Assembly: GCA_015143295.1 (NCBI GenBank)
Contig: JABCRI010000994.1
Location: 310,001 to 374,000, forward strand
Origin: Tetracentron sinense
Taxonomy: Eukaryota; Streptophyta; Magnoliopsida; Trochodendrales; Trochodendraceae
DNA: 64,000 bases
Direction: 5' to 3'
In this document: positions 1 to 11,497 of the stretch, piece after piece
Position numbering within the stretch: position 1 is the stretch's first letter
Layout of the letters: every line of letters begins with the position of its first letter
Notes under the pieces: generated by a model
Seen by the model: the letters and a program-made list of their open reading frames with translations, nothing else
Database searches by the model: none
Told to the model about the DNA's origin: nothing
Position numbers and translations under genes: made by a program

Positions 1-106
1 AAGAAATTTACATCCTTCTGAGTTTCACTAACACAGAGTTCTTGTATTTGTAATTAACATCTAGTTCCAATTGGAAATCAAAGCACTGTGGGAGAGCTCA
101 TCTTAC

Positions 107-1083
107 TAGGAGCATGGTGTCCAGCTTCTGCAGTGCAGGAAGGTTGATGTAAATATCCAGTCTGGGTCTGCTTGTCATGACCTGAAAGAGAAAGACAAAT
201 CATGTTAAAATAGAAGGAGCCACCCTACTAGAATACCTAATTATGGTTTCTGGATTTTCACCTCTACAGTCATCCCATCTTGAAAGTTCTGGGAGGAGGG
301 GATGAATTCTACTATGTAGTCGCATACGGATAGAAGGCACTCCATTTCTCTCTTCCACATCAACTTTTTCTTGGGAGGTAGAGGTTCTAACCTCAAATTC
401 TGACCAAAAACAGTAGCTGCAGAAACAAAAATAAGCACTGAGATGAAGGAACAAAAACAGAAGTAAACAATATGCAGACACCCTCATCGATTTCTTCTCG
501 CAGTTTGTATGGTGAACATACCGTAAAGATTTGTTATCGAATTTGAAATTGCAACTGCCGTGCATACGCCCTTTCCACTTCCAGACATGTCTTCTCCCAA
601 CAACAGCTTTGAAAATCTTTCTTTCATCAATTCAAGTCCTAAGAAGTTCATACTGGTTAAGCAATGTTGTTTACTCATAGCTGGGATTGAGAACAAGAAT
701 TTTAGCAGGAAAGACAAAAACTGAACCAACCCACCTGAATCTACTGCTTCTTGGTTACAAGGTTTCTCATTAGCAATCTTGGCATGCTGCTTCATTCCCA
801 ATCTGGTTAGAGCAACTTGATTACGGCTCATGGATTTGGGAACCAAAGGAGAGGATTCATCAGTACAGCTGTCTGTTGGGTCTGAGAAGGCTGAGGTTTC
901 CGAGCTGGTCCGGCAGTATCCGAAAGAATCAGCACTCAGAGGAGAGTACCCAGTGGTTTCTGTGGTTGATTGATCAATTTGATCCCCAGAAAAGGGGGAA
1001 GGATGAGAACCCAGATCGTAACTCTCATCGGGATTTGGCAAGTTGTCCATCCAGGCTTTAGAACTTGGATTTGATTTGATCAA
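107..1083 (-). CDS. ROPGEF: RopGEF (PRONE-domain Rop guanine nucleotide exchange factor), N-terminal part
   Basis: Exons by eye: 1083-735, 638-522, 416-262, 181-107; the gene continues past the left edge (donor GTAAGA at 106). RopGEFs exchange GDP for GTP on plant Rho (Rop) GTPases at the plasma membrane, in polar growth and receptor-kinase signalling. The start of the catalytic PRONE domain is clear: [20 protein letters not shown], then [15 protein letters not shown], then [17 protein letters not shown]. The N-terminal region before PRONE is Ser/Thr-rich and variable, with [12 protein letters not shown] as in family members. Start chosen: first Met of the open frame (MIKSNPSS); a second Met at residue 12 (MDNLPNP) fits many family N-termini and may be the real start. 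The intron 1 acceptor (TTCTTAG at about 639) is the least certain; CCAG a few bases upstream is the alternative. The rest of PRONE and the C-terminus lie outside, so intactness is unknown. Confidence 0.9.
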
Positions 1084-3080
1084 ATCTGTAGATGATCACA
1101 AACTACAATCTCTCAGACCGAGATAATGGGGACTAAATTTCAGAATTTAAGACAATCCAGAAATCCTCCATTGCGTCTCAAACCACAAAATCTAGGAGTT
1201 GCAGAGTTTGCTAATAAAGGCCTCAAGAGAAGAAAAACTGGCAATTTGAAAGAACAAAAACAAAAATTCAAACATGCAAAGATGCTAAAGAATTTGCAGG
1301 TGCAAAATCATGATTTTTTATTCTTTTAAAGCAGAAAAAGCTCTCATGGATTCTCATTGTTATCCAAAACCCAAATAATTTACTGAATTTGCAAGAAAAA
1401 AAAATCAGTATAAAGTAATGTCTGAAAGAATTCAAAGAAGGATCTCTAAGAAGGCAAAAGGCTGAAAAACGGAATTTTAAAATTTTGAACGTTGTAAAAA
1501 GCAACGGTCACCTTTCTCTTTGGATTTAAATTCGAACTGCTAAACGTTGCTGAGGAGTGAGGACCATTTGAAACTGTTCCCTCCTAACAATCTCCTTTCT
1601 TCTCTGCAACTTTTTCTCCAAAAGCTTTCTTTGAACAAATTCATCTCACCATCATCATGGAATAGGAGAAATCGTGAGAACCCAATACTAGGGTTTAGTT
1701 TTGAAGATCAAACAAGAAATACCCATTTGCAAACTTGCTGTAATTTGCCATAGATTTAGGGGAAGAATACACAGAGATGGAGAAAAATAAAAATGCTGGA
1801 GACTAGCTTATCATACTAGAACATCATATACGTGAATTGATTCTCTATAATCTTGAATACGTGGGAAATATTTTATACAGAAAAAAATAATAATTAGTGG
1901 GAAATAATATTATAGAAAGGAAGTCATAAGATTACTTGCAATTTCATATGGGCAACTGATTCGCCGAAATGCACACTTCCAAACTCTAGCAGTGTGGGTG
2001 CGACATGCGTCACTATTTTTCCCTCATTACTTTTAGAACCGGTTGAAACCATAACTTCCTCATTTGAAAAGTTACTTTTTTAATGAGTAGCAATGACAAA
2101 TCTGCATCTGGGCTAAGCACTCCTCTTTACCTTTTCCTTGTAGTTGCCTCCATTTTAGTTGCATCTCTGAGCTGTTCTGGGCTTAAAAACAGTTATCATT
2201 CATAAGAGCAGGCTAGTAAAAACAAAATAATCAAAAACATTTTTATTTATAAATTGATTACTTTTATATATTTTTGCGGGTCTTGACGGGTTCCATGATG
2301 CACCGAATACGTGCCAGTCTTGCTCATGTGAAACAAAAGAGGACGGGGTTTTGTATTTGACAAATTTTTAGAATACAAATTCCGGTATCGACTAAACAGG
2401 TTTATTTTTTAAAATACATTTCACTGGGACATGTCCATAAAATTTCTTGTTGAAACGAAACAAAATGCATTCATGTTTTAAGCTTAGGCAGCATCAACTG
2501 GATTCGATAAGCTTAGACGGGTCAACGGTAACATCGCTGCCGTGATTTTGATGTTGTATCACTTTTTGATCGAGTGCCTGCATCGCCATTTTAACTGAAT
2601 TAGAAATACATTTAGAAACTATTATAATTTTAAATAATATGGATTAAAATGAGATGGAAAAGACTATGAGAAGAACATGGTGATAGTAAGTGCATGTTGT
2701 AGAGATATAGAATAAACAGTGGTAGGTATTCTGGTCGGAAGGTTGGCTAGCTTAGGATAGCAGGCATGTGAATCGTAGACCTCTGAAAATGATTGATATT
2801 GTTTCTTTACAAAAAAGTGATTATTTGAATAAAAATGTGGTCTGTGATAATGTTATTGTGGTGGGAAGAAATTATTCCAAGGGTGATGAACTAGTCGTGC
2901 CTCCCATTTCTTCTCATTGACTTAGAGAGGTGAAGGGGTATGAGATTTGAGAGACCAAGTACACTGAACAGGAAATCAATAGAAGGGTAAACGATCTGGA
3001 CCGTCTATTTGATGGGGCTCTACATGACTTAATCTTAACCATTTGATCAATTCCCATATTATGGAAATGGTAAAAAAAAT
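1084..3080. other. RopGEF upstream region and intergenic DNA
   Basis: The first 500-700 bases beside the RopGEF start probably hold its 5' UTR and promoter, but I see no decisive TATA box. Small open frames here match no family. From about 1800 on it is AT-rich and I recognise nothing. Confidence 0.5.
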
Positions 3081-3354
3081 GGAAAATAATCACCTCCTCC
3101 TTCGGTGACACAAGGAGGTGTGTCAGGACTCCCATTTTCTTTCCATGTGTCCCCCTTTTAACCCCATTTAACTGTGGTTAAGATTCATCCATCCTTAGGT
3201 TTCACCCATCTACCCTTGGTTGTAGAAAAATAATATTAAAAAAATTAACTAAAGGTTAAAAAAAACTATCCTGGGTTAATGAGAGTTGAAGGGTCGGCTA
3301 TGTGAGAGCGAGGAGGAATAGTCCCCTCCTCGGCCAACAAGGGGACTATTGCTC
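3081..3354. mobile_element. Mutator-like MITE with a hairpin at each end (copy 1)
   Basis: 274 bp, starting GGAAAATAATCACC and ending GACTATTGCTC. Flanked by nearly identical 9-bp repeats, AAAAAAAAT at 3072-3080 and AAACAAAAT at 3355-3363, as expected for Mutator-type TSDs. Just inside the left end is a hairpin (CACCTCCT ... AGGAGGTG) and inside the right end another (AATAGTCCCCT ... AGGGGACTATT). The middle carries the shared TTAACTGTGGTTAAG module. A second copy with the same layout and a perfect TSD is at 54075-54340. No coding capacity. Confidence 0.75.
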
Positions 3355-4224
3355 AAACAAAATATAGCTAAGTCATCCATCTGTCTGGTATGGAATGTTT
3401 GGCTTGCAGGAGAAGAAAAGATGATCATGTTGTCTCTAAATCCACCCCTTTTGCTTTGTGATTTAAGTATGAAAAAAAGAAATTTTTTGTAATTTTCCAT
3501 GACAAGGTGATTCTCATCCACGGAAATCCCTCCCTTGTTCCTGCAGCCAAACATGCCCTTATATAGGCGTTAATTGCGTCAACTATTTTAGGGGCAGGTC
3601 AAAAAACTTTTGACGTGGGATCATAAAAAAATTATTTGACTTTGTCCTTTATGAGACGATTAAGGATTCACTTGCCTAGCATTTCCATATATCAAATGGT
3701 CGTAGCGATGATTTGAAAACCCTTTAGTCACCTGCCTATACGCTATTATATTTTTAGTTGACCCCCGTTTAGCCGCACCTAATTATACAGATGAAGTATG
3801 GGATGGTCTAGAAGACTATTCATGAGACCCTTTAATTTGGTGGCAATGACTTGCTTCTCTTGTTCAAATTTGTCTTCCATTTATAGAAACATGATCTAAT
3901 CACGGTGCATCATATAAAATGCAACTACCATAATATGATCTCACATTTGCACAAAAGTGTGAATCGGGAGAGGGGACCCACTTATCGATTAATCACACGG
4001 GTAATGTTATCTTCTTCTTTATCAATGCTAGGGTCAATAACATGAATCTTGTTTGCCGTTTTAATCTATCAGGAGCTGTGTCTTCCTTGGAATATGTCAA
4101 TGTCTCCAATGAGATCCTTTTCGTCCTCCTTCATCAATGAAGAGAATTAAATTGGTGTAAGTTGAGGCTAAAAAAATAGAAAAAGATTTTGATATCACAT
4201 GTTTCAATCGAAATTAGTTTGGAT
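3355..4224. other. Intergenic DNA, nothing recognised
   Basis: AT-rich, no gene or repeat structure seen up to the 5' LTR of the copia element. Confidence 0.5.
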
Positions 4225-4681
4225 TGTTAGAATTTGTGGTCACAATGATCACGGGGTTTGATTTGTCAAAATCTCAGATTCATCTTGCCGTTTGATTGAA
4301 GTATACCGGTAAGAGTCCGATCATGCGGTGGTGATCATTAAGGTACGCCGAACTCGGTACATCCTAAACACGCACTAGTGTGTCATTATTTAAGGATATA
4401 ATCACCCTTAATTGTGTGGACCCAAAATCCTTGATGAGTAAGATTCTGGGACCTTATAAATAGGGAGAGGTCCCACCTCTCACTCCTCAAGAGAAGAAAA
4501 TCTTCTATCTCGTAAGAGAAAGAAAAGTTCCCCGTCTAGCACAGAGGAGGAGAGAGTTGAAGACCCCCCATAAAGGATCTTCAGATACCTACCCCAATCA
4601 AGTAAGTGATCGACTTATGTTGTTTTCTATATAAAACCGAATGATCCGAGAATAAAGTGGTTGAAGTGGAATCAGCCAACA
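4225..4681 (+). repeat. 5' LTR of the copia element
   Basis: 457 bp, TGTT...AACA ends. A TATA box (TATAAATAG) lies near 4456, followed by an AGAG/TCTC-rich stretch typical of the transcribed R region. Matches 11041-11497 along its full length. Confidence 0.92.
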
Positions 4682-4683
4682 TG

Positions 4684-4697
4684 TGGCATCAGAGCCT
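4684..4697 (+). other. Primer-binding site, initiator tRNA-Met type
   Basis: TGGCATCAGAGCCT lies two bases after the 5' LTR. It differs by one base from TGGTATCAGAGC, the complement of the initiator tRNA-Met 3' end used by most plant copia elements. Confidence 0.8.
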
Positions 4698-4939
4698 GTT
4701 GATCGGCTTTACTATTTTTATTGAGCTATTTGGGGCTTAATTATAGGTCAATTTGAATTTAAACTAAATAAACTCATTTTGTTTGAGAAATAACAATTGC
4801 AAAACTTCTGCTTGGGGAAGAAGATGATTACATTATCTTCCCTTTGAGGTGGCACTTCACCTCCACCTGTCAAGATTTATTAATCCTGATTACATGCAGG
4901 TTGACTATGGTTGCCACATGGCAGTACCTTATTGCAAGC

Positions 4940-5214
4940 CTTATCAGGCATGCACTTGTGACCACGGACCATTAAATGGTTTTCCATTTGTCCGTGACCT
5001 TACTTGCAGATTTATCCATAAGACTTATTCACGGTTTTGTCCATGAAGCTTGTTCGTACGACTTGTTCATGAGGCTTGTTCATGGCTTTGTCCATGAACT
5101 CTGTCCTTGTGATATGTAGTTATCCATGAACCTTATTTGTCCACGAAGTAGTAATGGAATTTGCATTCTTAAATAAGTTTATCCGTGATATTTTGTTCAC
5201 ACGATAGGACCAAC

Positions 5215-5262
<48 letters not shown>

Positions 5263-5480
5263 CATTGTCCATAAGAATGACAAGAGCCTTATTCCACGGA
5301 CAGAATAATTATCCGTGAAGGGGAATGCTTGTTTATGGCATCATTTTGTCCACGGATGGTATACTGTCCGTGAGCCTTTGGGTTGAGTGACAAAGTCATG
5401 AAAGTAAATACCATTAGTGTGATGTCCACGGACAGAATGTTTTGTCCCAGGACATGACCAACTTGTCCGCATGCTTAGAC
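4940..5480 (+). repeat. Leader with recurrent GTCCGTGA/TCCACGGA motifs and an AAT microsatellite
   Basis: The motif GTCC(A/G)(C/T)G(A/G) and its complement TCCACGGAC appear more than ten times at irregular spacing. An (AAT)n microsatellite occupies about 5217-5261. The stretch lies between the PBS and gag relics of the copia element and is non-coding. Confidence 0.6.
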
Positions 5481-5623
5481 ATTATTTATTGGTGGGTTTT
5501 GTTTGTTTTGTCTGTGAACATGATAAAGAACACTCTTATCCTCGGACAACTTTAAATGACAAATAACAATTTCTATCGTTAATAATAATAGAGTAAATAC
5601 TTTTAGTGTTAATGGCATCTTTA

Positions 5624-6034
5624 TCTTTACTATTATAATGAGAGGTGTGCATAGATGATTTTTCAGAAATTTCCCTTATATAAAAAAACAAAACATTGGT
5701 TTAAAGTTTTATTTTAATTCTCAAACTACCCTTGCATTTTATTTAATGTTTTACTTTAATTCCCAAACTAACCTTTGCTCATCTATCTATTTAGAATCAC
5801 AACCAATCACGATTGAGCTCGGGGAGAATTCAATTGCACCTGCAGGTTAACACGTGTCTCTTTTAACTCCTATTAACTATGGTTAACTTCTTCCCCTCGC
5901 TCTCACGTGCATCGCACATGCCACTAACGATTTCAATCGCACCCATAAGTTAACATGTATCCCTTTTATCTCTTATTAACTGTGATTAACTCCTGCCCTT
6001 CCCTCTCACATGCATCTTACGTGCCATCCGCTGG
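5624..6034 (+). mobile_element. Non-autonomous mini-Helitron with two successive 3' ends
   Basis: 5' end TCTTTACTATTATAATG follows an A. The 3' end is a hairpin-like segment (CACATGCATCTTACGTG) followed by CTGG, then T: the CTRR^T ending and A/T target of Helitrons. A related copy lies inverted at 51720-51999, with the same start and a perfect terminal stem. An earlier hairpin plus CTAA (about 5903-5927) looks like the original terminator; the last 107 bp repeat that region. Inserted inside the copia leader. Confidence 0.7.
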
Positions 6035-7497
6035 TATATATAAAACCAAAACCCACGGACAAACATTTTGTCCGTATGTTTTCCTCTGCATTTGGTCACA
6101 ATGTGTTCGCTACACATAAATCAATGGTAGTAAAGGTAAATAATATAAAGCCTAATGGTATTTATATGAAATCAAAAAAGTGCAATACGTGACATTGATG
6201 GGTGTTGAATGATTGATGTCATGCCCATTAATACTCTTGTAAGAATAATGCTAACCTCACTCTCCGTAAGAATAATGTTAGCATCACTTACCGTTGACAT
6301 TCACTCTCCTCTGCGCCTCACTCTCTTTTGATTGGAGAGCATGCTACACTAATACATGTTTTAAAGCAATATTATATAGTGATTTAATATGGGGCATGGA
6401 TTAGCTCACCCCGCATTAGACTAATATTATAACGTCATGGCCACGTGTCCTTTTAATACTCCATTAACTATGGTTAAGCTTACGAAAAGTAAAACAAGTT
6501 TAAATCGTTTAACCATAGAAATGAGTGAATGTTAACTACAGTTGATGTGTGGTAAAAAGGAGGGTGTTGACCAATGAGGACTGTACATTAGACTACATAG
6601 TCTACTGTGGTAGTAAGTTAAGTATTTCCCTTTAATATGACTCATTTGATTTAAGTTCTTGGATCGGATCTAATGAATCTTTTCCTAGACCCATAAAATG
6701 AGTTATTTTATATGCCGTTTTGTTTGCAATTATCTGTAATTATCAACACAATTTTGTCTACGAGTTTTTGTATGAGGTTTACAACTTTACTGATTCATAT
6801 AGTATTTTATATCTGAATTTGCCCATTTATTGGTTTCACACATTTGTACCAACTTAGAAAGCTTCGCATAACGCTGTAGCCTCTTCTGAAAATTATATCA
6901 TTTGTACATACAAAGTTTTGAACGCTACTATTATTTCACAATTTATTGATTGAGCACCTTGACATTGTAAGTTGTGTTATAATACAATACTCATTGTTAT
7001 TGGTCTCAAGGGGAGTAAGTTCCACAATGCCAAGTGTTTCATAAATTGAGATTTGCAGACTTGTCTTGGTTTGGAGTTATTTGTTATCGGTTTCAAATAA
7101 ATTGGTTGTTGTATTTTCCTTCATGGTTTATCACTCTTTCAAATTATATTTTATTGGGTTGTCTCGAGTACAATGTTGTGCAACTCCTATATTATTATGA
7201 AGTGGGTAGCCATGCGCAAAGCAGTCCATTGCGGAGAAAGAAAATATGATCGTTGTCTTGTGACTATTGATGGTGATAAACAGTATGGAATGAAACTTAA
7301 TGACTGGTGTCGCTGGTGGTTAGCATGTCTGAGGTTCATAAGTTTGAACATATATGTCATAACCATATTGGACCAAAATCTGAAGTTTTGGACTTGAAGT
7401 GATTGCGTAGTCGCCAAAGTGATCCGATAGTGAATAACCTGTAAATGTTCAGTTTCCGCTGCTTAATCAGTCATGATTGCTTTCAATTGTGATAGAA

Positions 7498-7930
7498 TAG
7501 TGATCAAGCCCAAAGGTGAGTCATTATTTTGTGCAATGTGAAAGAGTAAGATGGTTGGTTAAGGTATCGAGAGATAGAGATTTCTTTCTGCCCAAAGGTG
7601 ATTGTATTCTCAAAAATCTGGTATCTATAACTTACTAGTCTTATAGTTTTGAACAATGTTTCGATCATCAGTAAGTCCAATAATTTGTATGGAAAGTAGT
7701 GATCAAGTCTAAAGGTGTGTCACTAACTTTTGGCTTTCAGTTGTTTTGAAGTAGTGATCAAGCCCAAAGGTGGGTCACTATCTTTTGGACAATTTGAAAG
7801 GGTAAGCTGGTTGGTTAGGGTATCGAGAAATAGAGGTTTCTTTCTGCCCAAAGGTGATTGACTCCTCAAAAGTCTAGTATCTATAACTTACTAGCCTTAT
7901 ATTTGAGACAGATGTTTCGAGCATCAGTAA
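7498..7930 (+). repeat. Direct duplication in the copia internal region
   Basis: A segment of about 178 bp starting GTGATCAAGCCCAAAGGTG and ending CATCAGTAA occurs at 7498-7674 and 7753-7930. A short third copy of its start lies near 7696-7735. Both long copies carry GGTATCGAGA and TTTCTTTCTGCCCAAAGGTG. Confidence 0.8.
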
Positions 7931-8059
7931 TTCCTGTATGTGAATGGTTAAGATCCCGTTGTCATTGTTGGCTATCTGTCAGGCATCAGACCGCTGAAAG
8001 GTTAAAACTTTTAAACTAGCAATAACAAGTTAAAGTGTTTGCATCAATCTTGATATGAT

Positions 8060-8720
8060 CATGCAAGATATTGAGCTGCCTGAACCCACCAGTGAGAGTA
8101 CAATAGAATAGAAGTCCATATATGAAAAGTGGGTAAGATCAAATAGAATATGTTTGATAATACATCTCAAAATTCATCAAAGGTACCGTTTCAAATGTTG
8201 AGAATGTCAAAGATTGCACCATTGTAGTACAAGAGCAATTCTTTGTTTCTACCAAGATAGAAGAAAGTATTCTATTGACCAAAGTGGTTCATTTAAAAAT
8301 AGTGGTTATGGAAATGTGTGAGAGCACATACTGAAAATATCTGATATGTCGAGCTAGCTCAAAGGGATGGACATGGAAGTGTCTAAAGACTTCTAAGTGC
8401 GGCTAGCACTTAATTCTCTCCCTTAACTCACTTATAATACACAAAGAGAGAAAAAGACTTGAGTGAATTAACCACAATGCGTGTTCTGGAGGAAATGAGA
8501 ATTAGAAATAATGGGTCGAAGAAAAGTGATCATTTGTCAAGTAAAAACAGTTTTCATACAAATAAAGATTCAAGGAAGAAAGTAGCAGAAGAGGTGTTGA
8601 AAAGAAAAGTCAATCAGGCCTAATCAACAATCAAAACAGAAAAGAGACTAGGGATATTGTCTCTTACTTTTGTAACAAAAATGGGACATATAAAGCAGAA
8701 TGGTTACCAGTACAAGAGCT
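8060..8720 (+). pseudogene. copia gag relic (UBN2-like, degenerate zinc knuckle)
   Basis: With frameshifts ignored, the reading includes YEKWVRSNRICLIIH, close to the YxxWxRSNRxxL motif of plant copia Gag, then a Lys/Arg-rich stretch and FCNKNGTYKAEW, which resembles a CCHC zinc knuckle with several metal ligands lost. Many stops. After this the frame jumps directly to an integrase tail, so protease and integrase core are deleted. Confidence 0.65.
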
Positions 8721-8742
8721 AAGTGTAAAGAAGTTATCTTCA

Positions 8743-10150
8743 AGATCTGTTAGTTGTTATTTTATTGGTTATCCGAAAGGATCCAAAGGATGTAAATGAT
8801 ATTGTCTTTCTCATAGTATAAAGCATGCTAAGACTTGAACTGCTAAATTTCTTGAAGATGGGCATATCAGTGGGAGTGATAGTCGTATCACTATTCATGT
8901 TCCTACTATTCCATATACAGTTGTTAGTCTACTTGTTGTCAAGAGCACTGGTTCGAATAGTCGGATGAAAATCGATTAAGTGTCGACTTTGTTGATACTA
9001 TAGTTGTACTGTTGAAAGCCATTCAGGAGATCTCAACGAGAGAGAAGGTTTGCTTTTCTAATGCTTATATAGTATCTTAGTATGAGTGATGTTGACATTG
9101 GCTGGAAAATGATCCAATTTTGTTTGCGCTGGCAGTAATTAGTATTGATTCATATCAAGGGCTAGTTGTTGTAGATATTGAGTTGAAATCATTGGAAAAG
9201 AAAGTCTGGACTATTGAAGTACCAAAGAAAGTCAAGGTGATTGATTATAAATGAGTATTCAAAATCAATCGTGCGCTCAAAAGGCAATGTTACTAGACAT
9301 AAGGCCACATTGGTTGTTATATGGAACAACTAATAGAGTTTGTGCAAAAAGGCATGGAACAGTTACTGTACTACTATATAGCTTAAAACAGACTTCTCAA
9401 AAGTGGTGCATGACATGTAATGAAGTAATTACATGAGCTAGTTGAAGGAAAGAGGTTTGGATGAATGCAAATATCTGACAATCAGTGGGAGCAAGTTTAT
9501 GTTTCTGCTTCTTTATGTTAATGATATATTGTTTGCTAACAATATTTTGACTATGTCGTTTAAATTCAAAAAGTTTTTGTCAAAGCAGTTTGAAATGAAA
9601 CTTGGGCGCAATATCTTTTGTTCACAGAATTGAGATCCACTGCGATAGATCTCATGGCCTTCTTGGATTGTCTAAGAGAGCTTATATTGATAAAATACTG
9701 AAATAGTTCAACATGCAGAATTGTTCTGCAAGAATGGTGCCAATTATGACAGCTGTCAAATTCTTCATGTTTCAATATCCCAAGAATGACTTTGAACAAA
9801 AGGAGATGGAAAACATCTCTTATGCATTAGCAGAAAAGTTTGTATTCATTCTGATCTACAGTGTAATTGGTTTGTTAGCCAATTATCAGAGTAATTCTGG
9901 TATGAATTACTAGAAGGCAACCAAGAAAGCGATGATGCATTTGCAGGGGATTCAATACTATAAACTCACATACAGACAATCTGTTTATTTGAGGTGGAAG
10001 GATATTCCGATTCAATCTGAGCTGGTTACCTTGATAATCAGTTGTTCACATCTGGATTGATGTACCTAAAGTCTGGAGTCAAAAGTTTTAATTATGAAGT
10101 GCACCAGATTTAGGGAATATTGGTCTTTTGCTAAGCATTAAGAGCTTCTC
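8743..10150 (+). pseudogene. copia integrase tail and reverse transcriptase (RVT_2) relic
   Basis: SCYFIGYPKGSKGCK is the conserved integrase-tail motif of plant copia polyproteins. Further on, FMFLLLYVNDILFANN is the RT active-site region; the usual YVDD is here YVND, so one catalytic Asp is lost. LLGLSKRAYIDKILK and NDFEQKEMENISYA match the segment after the RT palm. Order matches copia pol (IN then RT). Broken by numerous stops and frameshifts. Confidence 0.85.
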
Positions 10151-10229
10151 ATTGAAATGCACCCAGATCAAGAGCTTTTTCAGCAAGTGGATTCAAGTTC
10201 ATGCCTTTTGATCATATCCAGATTGAGAT

Positions 10230-10692
10230 ATGTCCATAGAAGTATCTAGACCACTAAGTGAATATAAGGCATTCAAGGCACTCACAAGGAGATCTAATTG
10301 GTTGTTAGATTATCTGAAATGCTTGGGCTAGATGTGATTGGGCATCACGGTCGGTAAACCCTTGTTTCAGATATGAAGGGCGACGTGTCTCAATTGCATG
10401 ATAGTAATAGTCGTAAAAATATCTTAACAACACACATGGGATAATGTGTAAAGCAAGTACAGTTGTCCACAGAGATATCTAGACCACTAGGTGAACATAA
10501 GGTTTTCAATGAACTCATGAGGAGATCTATTTGGTTGTTGGAGTCTCTGAAATGTTTGGGCTAGATGTGATTGGGCATTACAATCGGTAAACCCTCGTGT
10601 TAGATGTGTAGGGCAACAACTCTCGGTCGCATGACGGTAATAGTAGTAAAAAATCTAAACGACACACATGAATTAATGTGTGAAGCAAGGAA
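10230..10692 (+). repeat. Tandem duplication upstream of the 3' LTR
   Basis: Two copies of about 230 bp, 10230-10460 and 10462-10692, each with TATCTAGACCACTA, GGGCTAGATGTGATTGGGCA and ACACACATG. They lie between the pol relic and the 3' LTR in non-coding sequence. Confidence 0.85.
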
Positions 10693-11040
10693 GGACCCAT
10701 TATGGATAAACATGAGTTGATCACCATAAGGTTTCATGCTGGTTCCATGCTACACAGATTATGCCTATGCAGTGACTTTGAGAGAAGATATTGTCAACAC
10801 AGTGACCATGGAACGTCTCATGTTGATGTGATAATTTAATGCTGCCATGATCCGATGTTGATAGTATTTTTTTTAAACAAGTTGTAGGGTGTTGCGCGAT
10901 CTTATGGGAAGATGGTTTTTTTCTAAAAGAGTGACCACTCGTCGTGTCTTCTAAAATGTCTTCATCCGGGAGTGTCTTTTAAAGTAAAAGATTTTCACAT
11001 AAATGAGTCACCGTGATCATTGTATGACCAAATGGGATAA

Positions 11041-11497
11041 TGTTAGAATTTGTGGTCACAATGATCACAGGGTTTGATTTGCCAAAACCCCGGATTGATA
11101 TTCCTGTTTGATTGAAGCATGTCGGTAAAAGTCCGATCATGTGGGTGGTGATCATTAAGGTACACCGGACTCGGTATACCCTAGACACGCACTAGCGTGT
11201 CATTATTTGAGGGCATAATCACCCTTAATTGTGTGGACCCAAAATCCTTGATGGGTAGGATTCTAGGACCCTATAAATAGAGAGAGGTCCCGACTCTCAC
11301 TCTTCAAGAGAAGAAATCTTCTCTCTCGTAAGAGAAATTAAAGCTCCCCATCTAACACAGAGAAGGAGAGAGTTGAAGACCCCCCATGGAGGATCTTCAA
11401 ATACCTACCCCAATCAGGTAAGTGGTCAACTTATGTTATTTTCTATACAAAACCAAATGATCTGAGAATAAAGTGGTCAAAGTGGAATCGGCCAACA
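11041..11497 (+). repeat. 3' LTR of the copia element
   Basis: Same length (457 bp) and ends as the 5' LTR; TATA box near 11271. Preceded by ACCAAATGGGATAA, a plausible weak polypurine tract. Confidence 0.92.

Larger units (their letters stand above)
4225..11497 (+). mobile_element. Degenerate Ty1/copia LTR retrotransposon
   Basis: Two 457-bp direct repeats (4225-4681 and 11041-11497), both starting TGTTAGAATTTGTGG and ending GCCAACA, bound an internal region with a primer-binding site after the left LTR and copia gag and pol relics in the same orientation. All frames carry many stops and frameshifts. The part from zinc knuckle to integrase core is missing. By eye the LTRs differ at roughly one base in ten, so the insertion is old. 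No clean TSD: the 5-bp flanks are TGGAT and CTGAT. The leader before gag is over 3 kb long, partly from a nested Helitron and repeats. Confidence 0.92.

Noticed and set aside
484..735. Reading the RopGEF frame straight through 639-734 as coding
   Set aside because: The peptide in between is unlike the family and is bounded by a good donor and acceptor, so it is an intron.
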